A model generated the notes under the pieces. That model saw nothing but the letters and a program-made list of their open reading frames with translations, had not been told where the DNA came from and did not search any database. Below are positions 23,570 through 31,112 of a stretch of DNA of 64,000 nucleotides, one piece after another (within the stretch, counting starts at the first letter, position 1; each line of letters starts with the position of its first letter). Position numbers and translations under genes: made by a program. The DNA is taken from positions 310,001 through 374,000 of the forward strand of contig NZ_SDPQ02000003.1 of NCBI RefSeq assembly GCF_004134905.2, read 5' to 3'. Source of the stretch: Aeromicrobium ginsengisoli. GTDB taxonomy: Bacteria; Actinomycetota; Actinomycetes; Propionibacteriales; Nocardioidaceae.

Positions 23570-24066
23570 TCCCCGGCCTCCTCTCGCAGTCGTGTCCGTG
23601 CCCGCTGCAAGCGTTTGCCCACCGCGGCCCCCGTGAGGCCCAGCACCTCGGCGGCCTCCGCGTAGGTCAGCCCCTGCAGCAGGCAGAGCTCGCACACGTG
23701 TCGCTCACCCTCCGGGAGACCGGCGATCGCCTCGAGAGCCCATCGGAGATCAGCCGCCGCGGCACCTTCGCTCGCATCTGCGGCGATCGACTCCTCGCGG
23801 AGCTCGAGCAGCTGATTCCATCGCCGCTCGCGGCGTGCATGATTGCGCGCGTGGTTGCGGCACGTGGTCAGGAGCCACGGCAGCGCCGAGCCCGCCACGA
23901 GGCGTATCGATCCGCGGCGTTTCCACGCCGTCAGGAACGTCTCCTGCAGGATGTCCTGCGCCCCTTCAGCCGTGGGCGAGAGCGTCCAGGCGAACCGCGC
24001 GACCGCAGGAGCGTGCAGATCGTAGAACTCTTCGAACGCGCGTTCGTCGCGTATGACCGCCGTCAT
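23566..24066 (-). CDS. ECF-type RNA polymerase sigma factor
   Basis: A 166-residue sigma-70 family protein with region 2 (FEEFYDLHAPAVARFAWTLS, then AQDILQETFLTAWKRRGSIR) and region 4 (LRWALEAIAGLPEGERHVCE, then LTYAEAAEVLGLTGAAVGKR). There is no region 1 or 3, as is normal for ECF factors. ATG at 24066 follows AAGGAG. A longer in-frame start at 24135 has no such support. The membrane protein overlapping its stop is the probable partner. The target promoters cannot be predicted here. Confidence 0.9.
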   Translation of the reverse strand: MTAVIRDERAFEEFYDLHAPAVARFAWTLSPTAEGAQDILQETFLTAWKRRGSIRLVAGSALPWLLTTCRNHARNHARRERRWNQLLELREESIAADASEGAAAADLRWALEAIAGLPEGERHVCELCLLQGLTYAEAAEVLGLTGAAVGKRLQRARTRLREEAGE

Positions 24067-24212
24067 CGCGCGCTCCTTCCACCAGCCATGCCCAGTAATG
24101 TCCCGCAATCGCGAATCGTGACATCCCGCCGCCAATGTATGTGCTCAGCCGGCCGCCGAGGGTGGCTGCGCGACCCGTGCCGACCACGCCTGACGCGAGT
24201 ACCTTGATCACC

Positions 24213-26120
24213 ATGGCTCTCAGCGACGACGTCCGCATCGCCCTCGACGGCAAGTGGCGCCACGTCAGGGAACAGTCGCGCAAGGAGCTCGCCGACCTCG
24301 ACCTCGCGTACGACCACGACCTGACGCTCGACGAGGCTCGCGCCCGGGTGCTCGAGCAGATGAAGAAGCTGGTGCCGACCGGCATCCCGGCGGCGGGGTT
24401 CCGCGTCGAGAGCGGCGGCACCGGCGATCCGGGCATGGCGGTCACCGGCATCGAGATGCTCGCCCAGTTCGACCTCTCGCTGATGGTGAAGGCCGGCGTG
24501 CAGTGGGGGCTGTTCGGCGGCGCGATCGAGAACCTCGGCACCGAGCGGCACCACAAGGCGTACATCCCCGGCCTCATCAACCTCGACATCCTCGGCTGCT
24601 TCGCGATGACCGAGACCGGCCACGGCAGCGACGTGCAGAGCCTCGAGACCACCGCGACGTACGACCTGGCGACCGAGGAGTTCGTGATCAACTCGCCGAC
24701 GCCGTCGTCGCGCAAGGACTACATCGGTGGCGCCGCCGCGCACGCCCAGGTCGCGGCGGTCTTCGCGCAGCTCATCACCAAGGGCGAGAACCACGGCGTG
24801 CACTGCTTCGTCGTGCCGCTGCGCGACGACCAGGGCAACGACCTGCCCGGCATCACGACGTCCGACGACTTCCACAAAGGCGGGCTCGGCGCCGTCGACA
24901 ACGGCCGCATCGTGTTCGACCACGTCCGCGTCCCCCGCGAGAACCTGCTCAACAGGTACGGCCAGGTCGACCAGGGCGGCACCTACTCCTCGCCGATCGA
25001 GAGCAGCAACGCACGGTTCTTCACGATGCTCGGCACGCTGATCCGCGGCCGCATCAGCGTCGGCGGATCGGCCAGCGCAGCGACCGAGGTGGCGCTCAGC
25101 ATCGCCGGCCGCTACGCCCTCAAGCGCCGCCAGTTCGGCCCCGAGCCGGGCAACGAGATCCTGCTCATGGACTACCGCATGCACCAGCGCCGCCTGCTGC
25201 CACTGATCGCCCGGTCGTACGCCTATCGGTTCGCCCAGAACCAGCTCGTCGCCCGCATGGACACGGTCCAGAGCGCCGAGGAGCCGCCGCCCCCGCACCA
25301 GCAGCGCGAGCTCGAGAGCCGCGCCGCCGGGCTCAAGGCCGCCCAGACCTGGCACGCGACCCGGGCGATCCAGGAGGCCCGCGAAGCCTGCGGCGGCGCC
25401 GGCTACCTCGCCGAGAACCGGCTCACGACGCTCAAGGGCGACACCGATGTCTTCACGACGTTCGAGGGCGACAACCACGTCCTGTTCCAGCTCGTCGCCA
25501 AGGAGCTGCTCACCTCGTACGCCCAGGAGGTCGGCGGCCTCGACCCCGTCGGTCTCGTACGCTTCGCGGCCGGCACCGTCGCCGATGTCGTCAAGGAGCG
25601 CACCGCAGCGTCCCAGCTCATCCAGCGGCTGATCGACGCCCGGCCCGGGCGCAGCGACGACAACCACGACCTGCTCGACCGCGGCACCCAGCTGAGCCTG
25701 TTCGAGGACCGCGAGGAGCACGTGCTCGAGACCGCCGCGCGGCGGCTGCGGCGGGCCAACAGCGGCGACAAGGCCGAGGCGTTCGCGGTGTTCAACGCCG
25801 CGCAGGACCACGTCATCCGCGCCGGCCGGGTCCACATCGAGCGGGTCGTGCTCGAGGCGTTCACGGCCGGCATTGCCCGCACCGAGAGCCCGGAGGCACA
25901 GGAGCTGCTGCGCGACGTGTGCTCGCTCTACGCGCTGACCTCGATCGAGGAGGATCTCGCGTGGTTCATGGGCCACAACCGGCTCGCCGACACCCGCGCC
26001 AAGACCGTCACCTCGCTGGTCAACGAGCTCCTGGAGAAGCTGCGCCCCCACACCTTGACCCTGATCGAAGGCTTCGGCGTCCCGGTGGGCACGCTCAACG
26101 CGGCGATGCTCGACGACTGA
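24213..26120 (+). CDS. Acyl-CoA oxidase-like acyl-CoA dehydrogenase
   Basis: A 635-residue FAD enzyme of the long acyl-CoA oxidase/dehydrogenase type, expected to introduce the first double bond in acyl-CoA degradation. It has the FAD-contact segment LGCFAMTETGHGSDVQSLET, the mid-domain GLGAVDNGRIVFDHVRVPRE, and the catalytic glutamate E418 in FTTFEGDNHVLFQLVAKELL. The extra C-terminal helical domain of about 170 residues after the ACAD core is typical of ACOX-like proteins. ATG at 24213 is chosen because the next upstream in-frame start would add a non-conserved Arg/Pro stretch. It stands alone, divergent from the ECF pair. Confidence 0.9.
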   Translation: MALSDDVRIALDGKWRHVREQSRKELADLDLAYDHDLTLDEARARVLEQMKKLVPTGIPAAGFRVESGGTGDPGMAVTGIEMLAQFDLSLMVKAGVQWGLFGGAIENLGTERHHKAYIPGLINLDILGCFAMTETGHGSDVQSLETTATYDLATEEFVINSPTPSSRKDYIGGAAAHAQVAAVFAQLITKGENHGVHCFVVPLRDDQGNDLPGITTSDDFHKGGLGAVDNGRIVFDHVRVPRENLLNRYGQVDQGGTYSSPIESSNARFFTMLGTLIRGRISVGGSASAATEVALSIAGRYALKRRQFGPEPGNEILLMDYRMHQRRLLPLIARSYAYRFAQNQLVARMDTVQSAEEPPPPHQQRELESRAAGLKAAQTWHATRAIQEAREACGGAGYLAENRLTTLKGDTDVFTTFEGDNHVLFQLVAKELLTSYAQEVGGLDPVGLVRFAAGTVADVVKERTAASQLIQRLIDARPGRSDDNHDLLDRGTQLSLFEDREEHVLETAARRLRRANSGDKAEAFAVFNAAQDHVIRAGRVHIERVVLEAFTAGIARTESPEAQELLRDVCSLYALTSIEEDLAWFMGHNRLADTRAKTVTSLVNELLEKLRPHTLTLIEGFGVPVGTLNAAMLDD

Positions 26121-26211
26121 CCGGCGCAACATACGCGAAACCGTGTCCGCAAGCGCCAGTCGTCTGGAACACTGAGGCTCCACGTTGTCTCAACCTCCCG
26201 GGGAAACTCTT

Positions 26212-27135
26212 ATGCGCACAACCACAGCGGTCCGACTCGGCGCCGCGTTCACTGCCTCAGCTCTCGCCCTGTCGCTCGGCGTCGGCAGCGCCACTGCTGA
26301 GGACAGCAGCACCAGCACGCCCACGCAGACCGCCAAGCTCGGCATGGTCAAGACCGACACCGGCGCACCCAAGATCAAGCTCTCGGACGCCCGCCAGCTC
26401 GCCAAGACGCCCATCGGCCGTTCATCGAGGGCCGCTGCTCCCTCCGTGACCGAGGCGGAGCACGACCTGACCGCGTTCGGTCAGAAGCACATCGTGCTCA
26501 GCGAGCCGGGCGAAGACTTCATCTATGAAGGCAATCCGATCGTCACCAATCCTGGGACGGTGTACTCCCTCATGTCGGACCTCACCGTGCGCGGCGTGAA
26601 CCGCGGTCCTCACGAGGTCGCGTTCTTCGGCGCCCTCCCGCCCTACGTGGACTCTGAAACCGGAGATCCCCTGGCCGGACTCTTGGTCAACACGTTCACG
26701 ATCCCGCTCGGCAAGGCCAACCTGGGTCCGACGGACATCTACACCCAGACGACTCCCGGCACATGGGACGGGTTGGCGCCGCAGACCGACGACACGATCG
26801 GTGGCACGTTCTACATCCGCCGCGCGACCGGCTCGACCGCACCGTCGACGAAGTACCCGTTCGAGATCTACCGTGTCGGCGGCAAGATCAAGTTCACCGC
26901 CAACAACTGGAAGATCTTCCAGCCGTCGACCGGCAAGTACGTCGGCCTGGGCTCGATCAAGCTGCAGTACCGCCACTCCAACGGCACGTACTCGACGCTC
27001 AAGACGATGTCGCTCAACTCGTACGGCACCGGCTACTACTGGCGGACGGACTCGACCAAGCGTCGCTACCGCCTGCTGATCTCGACGACCGACACGGCCC
27101 AGGGCTCCTACAGCGAGACCAGCCCGAGCATCTGA
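26212..27135 (+). CDS. Secreted protein of unknown function
   Basis: A 307-residue protein with a Sec signal peptide (RTTTAVRLGAAFTASALALS, ending near GVGSATA). The mature part has an unstructured first 60 residues, then beta-rich sequence. The C-terminal 90 residues contain aromatic strands (GGKIKFTANNWKIFQPSTGK, SIKLQYRHSNGTYSTLKTMS, YYWRTDSTKRRYRLLISTTD). These resemble the beta-strand domain seen in many secreted Nocardioidaceae proteins, but I cannot name it. ATG at 26212 follows GGGGAAA. A TTG at 26185 would put nine residues ahead of the signal. A strong terminator follows the stop. Confidence 0.8.
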   Translation: MRTTTAVRLGAAFTASALALSLGVGSATAEDSSTSTPTQTAKLGMVKTDTGAPKIKLSDARQLAKTPIGRSSRAAAPSVTEAEHDLTAFGQKHIVLSEPGEDFIYEGNPIVTNPGTVYSLMSDLTVRGVNRGPHEVAFFGALPPYVDSETGDPLAGLLVNTFTIPLGKANLGPTDIYTQTTPGTWDGLAPQTDDTIGGTFYIRRATGSTAPSTKYPFEIYRVGGKIKFTANNWKIFQPSTGKYVGLGSIKLQYRHSNGTYSTLKTMSLNSYGTGYYWRTDSTKRRYRLLISTTDTAQGSYSETSPSI

Positions 27136-27147
27136 TTCATCAGCACT

Positions 27148-27183
27148 GACAAGACCCCGTCCCAACAGGGACGGGGTCTTGTC
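27148..27183. terminator. Bidirectional intrinsic terminator
   Basis: A perfect 16-bp stem (GACAAGACCCCGTCCC and its reverse complement) closes a four-base AACA loop. It lies between the stops of the secreted-protein gene (+) and the MarR gene (-), so it serves both convergent transcripts. Confidence 0.9.
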
Positions 27184-27190
27184 ATGCCAC

Positions 27191-27709
27191 TCAGCCTTCG
27201 GAGAAGTCTCCGGCAGAGGACCTGAGGTTGCGGAGCAGGTCGTAGGTCTCGTCCTGCTGCTCGGCGTTGAGACCGTTGATCGCGAAGTCGATCGACATGA
27301 TCTGCTTCGTCGCCTTGGCCAGCACGGCCTCACCCTCGGGCGTGAGCTCGGCGAACGTCCGGCGACGGTCCTCGATGTCGGCGACACGCTTGACCAGGCC
27401 CTGCGCCTCGAGCCGGTCCATCGCGTTGGTCACCGACGTCGGGTGCACCATGAGGCGCTCGCCGATCTTGCTCAACGGCAGCCGCCCGGTCGAGCTGAAC
27501 GACAGCAGCACCAGGACCTCGTAGCGCGCGAACGTGATGCCGTACGGTTTCAGGGCCGCATCGAGCTCGGCGATGATGAGCTGCTGCACACGCATGATGG
27601 AGGTCGCGAGACGCATCGAGGTCGGGTCGCCGATGTGCTTCGTCCACAGCTCGGACGCGCGCTCGATCGGATCGAATGGCAGCTTGGGATCCCCTGGCAT
27701 GGGCACCAT
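27191..27709 (-). CDS. MarR-family transcriptional regulator
   Basis: A 172-residue winged-helix dimer protein. The recognition region is LPLSKIGERLMVHPTSVTNA, then MDRLEAQGLVKRVADIEDRR. The D-x-R-R wing and the LTPEGEAVLAKA helix are standard for MarR. A second possible start is three codons downstream. It is divergent from icmF, with 95 bases between, and an 18-bp palindrome sits in that gap. It is the likely regulator of icmF and of itself, perhaps responding to an acyl-CoA. The ligand is inferred only from the neighbour. Confidence 0.88.
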   Translation of the reverse strand: MVPMPGDPKLPFDPIERASELWTKHIGDPTSMRLATSIMRVQQLIIAELDAALKPYGITFARYEVLVLLSFSSTGRLPLSKIGERLMVHPTSVTNAMDRLEAQGLVKRVADIEDRRRTFAELTPEGEAVLAKATKQIMSIDFAINGLNAEQQDETYDLLRNLRSSAGDFSEG

Positions 27710-27741
27710 CGTAAGCGGAATGCATCACACCGAGTGGCAAT

Positions 27742-27759
27742 TAGTTGGATGCCCGACTA
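27742..27759. promoter_or_regulatory. Palindromic operator candidate between marR and icmF
   Basis: TAGTTGG-ATGC-CCGACTA is an 18-bp inverted repeat with six of seven arm positions paired. It lies in an unusually AT-rich part of the gap (TTTTAAGACCTAGGAATATT follows), so it probably overlaps a promoter. Binding by the adjacent MarR protein is inferred. Confidence 0.55.
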
Positions 27760-27804
27760 TTTTAAGACCTAGGAATATTCACCGCTGCACCGAGATCGAG
27801 GACC

Positions 27805-30800
27805 ATGAGCGCGCACGACATGCACACGCCGAAGCATCCCGTACGTTTCGTCACCGCATCAGCCCTGTTCGACGGCCACGACGCATCGATCAACATCATG
27901 CGCCGCATCCTGCAGTCGCAGGGCGCCGAGGTCATTCACCTCGGGCACAACCGGTCGGTGCAGGAAGTCGTCGACGCCGCGATCGACGAGGACGTCCAAG
28001 GTGTCGCGGTCAGTTCCTACCAGGGCGGCCACGTCGAGTACTTCGAGTACCTCGTCGAGTCGCTGCGTGAGCGCGGCGCCGGACACGTCAAGGTGTACGG
28101 CGGCGGTGGCGGGGTCATCGTCCCCGAGGAGATCACCCGCCTCCGCGAGGCCGGCGTCACGATCTTCTCGCCCGAGGACGGCCAGCGACTCGGCCTCGCC
28201 GGCATGATCAACACGATGATCGAGGCGTGCGACGTCGACCTCTGGGAGGACCGCCAGATCGGCGCCGACGCGGTGCTGTCGGGCGACCGCGGCGCCCTCG
28301 CCCGCGCCGTCACGGGTGCTGAGCTCGGCCAGCTCGACGCCCACTTCATCGACACGATCCGCGCCGCATCCGACGCCTCCGGGACGCCGGTGCTCGGCAT
28401 CACCGGCACCGGCGGCTCCGGCAAGTCCTCGTTGACCGACGAGCTCGTGCGCCGGTTCCGCCTCGACCAGCAGGACAAGCTGCGCATCGGCGTCATCGCC
28501 GTCGACCCGACCCGGCGCCGCGGCGGTGGTGCGCTCCTGGGCGACCGTATCCGGATGAACTCGCTGGACGGCGACCGCATCTACTTCCGTTCGCTCGCGA
28601 CGCGTGGGAGCCACGAGCTGCCCGACTGCCTGCCGGTCGTCATCGACCTGCTCAAGGCCGCCGGCCACGACCTCGTGATCGTCGAGACCCCGGGCATCGG
28701 CCAGGGCGACGCGGCGATCGTCCCCTACGTCGACACGTCGATGTACGTCATGACGCCGGAGTTCGGCGCCGCCTCGCAGCTCGAGAAGATCGACATGCTC
28801 GACTTCGCCGACGTCGTCGCGATCAACAAGTTCGAGCGCCGCGGCGCCAAGGACGCCCTGCGTGACGTCGGCCGCCAGCTCGTGCGCAACCGTGAGGCAT
28901 TCGGCAAGAAGCCCGAGGACATGCCGGTGTTCGGCACGTCGGCCGCGACGTTCAACGACGACGGCGTGACCGCGCTGTTCCAGCACCTCGTCTCGGTGCT
29001 CGAGCCCCAAGGACTCGCGGTCTCCGAGGGCATCCTCCCGCGCGCCGACGTGAAGTTCTCCAGCGGCATCGACCAGGTCGTGCCGCCCGAGCGCACGCGC
29101 TACCTGGCCGAGATCACCGAGGCCGTACGCGCCTATCACGCCACGACCGACGACCTCGTCGCCAAGGCGCGTCGGCTGCAGCGGCTCGAGGCCGTCGCAT
29201 CCGAAGACCTTTCGACAAGCTCGAGGGACGAGCTGGCGGCTCTGGTCGACGACGCCCGCAAGCAGCTCCCGCACGAGGTCAAGGACCAGATCGTGGGCTG
29301 GCCCGCGGTCGTCGAGACGTACGCCGGTGACGAGCTCGTCGTGCGCATCCGCGAGACCGACAACCGCACGGCGCTGACCCGCGAGTCGCTGTCGGGCACC
29401 AAGGTGCGCCGGGTCAGCCTGCCCAAGCACACCGACCACGGCGACCTGGTCCGCTACTGGCGCACCGAGAACCTGCCGGGCCACTTCCCGTTCACCGCCG
29501 GCGTGTTCCCGTTCAAGCGCGACGGCGAGGACCCGGCCCGTATGTTCGCCGGTGAGGGCGACCCGTTCCGCACCAACCGCCGCTTCAAGCTGCTGTCCGA
29601 GGACGGCGATGCGACCCGGCTCTCCACGGCATTCGACTCCGTCACGCTCTACGGTCGCGACCCCGACCTGCGTCCCGACATCTACGGCAAGGTCGGCACG
29701 TCCGGTGTCTCGGTCGCAACGCTCGACGACATGAAGGCGCTCTACGACGGCTTCGACCTGATCGCGCCGTCGACCTCGGTGTCGATGACGATCAACGGCC
29801 CGGCGCCGACGGTCCTCGCGTTCTTCCTCAACACCGCGATCGACCAGCAGGTCGAGGTGTTCCGCGCCGAGCACGACCGCGAGCCCGACGCCGAGGAGTA
29901 CGACGTCCTGCGGTCCTACGCGCTGCAGAACGTGCGCGGCACGGTGCAGGCCGACATCCTCAAGGAGGACCAGGGGCAGAACACGTGCCTGTTCTCCACC
30001 GAGTTCAGCCTGCGGATGATGGCCGACATCCAGGAGTGGTTCATCGAGCACCAGGTGCGCAACTTCTACTCCGTCAGCATCTCCGGCTATCACATCGCCG
30101 AGGCCGGGGCGAACCCCATCAGCCAGCTGGCGTTCACGCTCGCCAACGGGTTCACGTACGTCGAGGCCTATCTCGCGCGCGGCATGGACATCGACGACTT
30201 CGCACCCAACCTGTCGTTCTTCTTCTCCAACGGCATGGACGTCGAGTACTCCGTGCTGGGCCGGGTCGCCCGCCGCATCTGGGCCATCACGATGCGCGAC
30301 AAGTACGGCGCCAACGAACGTTCGCAGAAGCTGAAGTACCACGTGCAGACCTCGGGGCGCTCGCTGCACGCGCAGGAGATGAGCTTCAACGACATCCGCA
30401 CGACGCTGCAGGCGCTCATCGCGATCTACGACAACGCCAACAGCCTGCACACCAACGCGTACGACGAGGCCGTCACGACCCCGTCGGAGGAGTCCGTACG
30501 CCGGGCGCTGGCGATCCAGCTCGTCATCAACCGCGAGTGGGGCCTGGCGATGAACGAGAACCCGACGCAGGGCGCCTATGTCATCGACGAGCTGACCGAC
30601 CTGCTCGAGGAGGCCGTGCTCGCCGAGTTCGACCGCATCAACGAACGCGGTGGCGTGCTCGGTGCGATGGAGACCGGCTACCAGCGCGGCCGCATCCAGG
30701 ACGAGTCGATGCTCTACGAGCAGCGCAAGCACGACGGCTCGCTGCCGATCGTCGGCGTCAACACGTTCCGCAACCCGCACGCCGACGAGCTCGAGCCGCC

Positions 30801-31038
30801 GACGGTCGAGCTCGCCCGGGCGACCGAGACCGAGAAGTCCTCGCAGCTCGAACGCGTCCAGACGTTCCAGCAGACCCACCGCGATGAGGCCGCCGAGGCG
30901 ATCGAACGGCTCAAGCAGGCGGCGATCCACCACGAGAACGTGTTCGCGGTGCTGATGGACGCGGCGCGGGTCTGCTCCCTGCAGCAGGTCACCGAGGCGT
31001 TCTTCGAGGTCGGGGGCCAGTACCGCCGCAACGTCTAG
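27805..31038 (+). CDS. icmF: Fused isobutyryl-CoA mutase (B12-binding, G-protein chaperone and mutase domains)
   Basis: A 1077-residue adenosylcobalamin enzyme that interconverts isobutyryl-CoA and butyryl-CoA. Residues about 12-150 form the B12-binding domain (ALFDGHDASINIMRRI, with the D-x-H-type cobalt-ligand loop). Residues about 190-410 are the MeaB-like GTPase (GITGTGGSGKSSLTDELVRR, TPGIGQGDAAIVPYVDTS, AINKFERRGAKD). Residues about 520-1077 are the mutase barrel (LPGHFPFTAGVFPFKRDGED, SVSMTINGPAPTVLAFFLNT, ISGYHIAEAGANPISQLAFT). This domain order is that of IcmF. Close relatives accept pivalyl- or isovaleryl-CoA, and I cannot decide this from sequence alone. It depends on the cofactor made by the nearby cob genes. 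A short repeat lies in its GTPase-mutase linker. Confidence 0.95.
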   Translation: MSAHDMHTPKHPVRFVTASALFDGHDASINIMRRILQSQGAEVIHLGHNRSVQEVVDAAIDEDVQGVAVSSYQGGHVEYFEYLVESLRERGAGHVKVYGGGGGVIVPEEITRLREAGVTIFSPEDGQRLGLAGMINTMIEACDVDLWEDRQIGADAVLSGDRGALARAVTGAELGQLDAHFIDTIRAASDASGTPVLGITGTGGSGKSSLTDELVRRFRLDQQDKLRIGVIAVDPTRRRGGGALLGDRIRMNSLDGDRIYFRSLATRGSHELPDCLPVVIDLLKAAGHDLVIVETPGIGQGDAAIVPYVDTSMYVMTPEFGAASQLEKIDMLDFADVVAINKFERRGAKDALRDVGRQLVRNREAFGKKPEDMPVFGTSAATFNDDGVTALFQHLVSVLEPQGLAVSEGILPRADVKFSSGIDQVVPPERTRYLAEITEAVRAYHATTDDLVAKARRLQRLEAVASEDLSTSSRDELAALVDDARKQLPHEVKDQIVGWPAVVETYAGDELVVRIRETDNRTALTRESLSGTKVRRVSLPKHTDHGDLVRYWRTENLPGHFPFTAGVFPFKRDGEDPARMFAGEGDPFRTNRRFKLLSEDGDATRLSTAFDSVTLYGRDPDLRPDIYGKVGTSGVSVATLDDMKALYDGFDLIAPSTSVSMTINGPAPTVLAFFLNTAIDQQVEVFRAEHDREPDAEEYDVLRSYALQNVRGTVQADILKEDQGQNTCLFSTEFSLRMMADIQEWFIEHQVRNFYSVSISGYHIAEAGANPISQLAFTLANGFTYVEAYLARGMDIDDFAPNLSFFFSNGMDVEYSVLGRVARRIWAITMRDKYGANERSQKLKYHVQTSGRSLHAQEMSFNDIRTTLQALIAIYDNANSLHTNAYDEAVTTPSEESVRRALAIQLVINREWGLAMNENPTQGAYVIDELTDLLEEAVLAEFDRINERGGVLGAMETGYQRGRIQDESMLYEQRKHDGSLPIVGVNTFRNPHADELEPPTVELARATETEKSSQLERVQTFQQTHRDEAAEAIERLKQAAIHHENVFAVLMDAARVCSLQQVTEAFFEVGGQYRRNV
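29208..29230. repeat. CTTTCGACAAGCTCGAGGGAC-type repeat inside icmF
   Basis: The segment CCTTTCGACAAGCTCGAGGG, then ACG, resembles the CCTTCGACAAGCTCAGGGACG class of short repeats that I recall as common between genes in many GC-rich bacteria. Here it is coding (EDLSTSSRDEL) within the linker that joins the GTPase and mutase parts. The match is by eye and unsearched. Confidence 0.45.
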
Positions 31039-31112
31039 CTCCACCCGCCACAACCTTTCGGGGTCGGCGCGCATCTCTCGAGGTGACGACGTCGATCTCG
31101 GGAGGTTGCAGC

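Noticed and set aside
24067..24212. Possible ECF promoter in the gap between the sigma gene and the acyl-CoA oxidase-like gene
   Set aside because: I could not identify a convincing -35/-10 pair. ATGTC…GACAT is a weak inverted repeat with a long spacer.
24063..26183. Open frame of 706 codons on the - strand opposite the acyl-CoA oxidase-like gene
   Set aside because: Antisense artefact of GC-rich coding sequence. The opposite gene has all ACAD motifs.
27859..31074. Open frame of over 1,000 codons on the - strand opposite icmF
   Set aside because: It mirrors the icmF codons, consists of Val/Leu/Asp/Arg/Gly-rich sequence without domains, and arises because GC-rich third positions rarely give stops in this antisense frame. 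icmF has clear motifs throughout.
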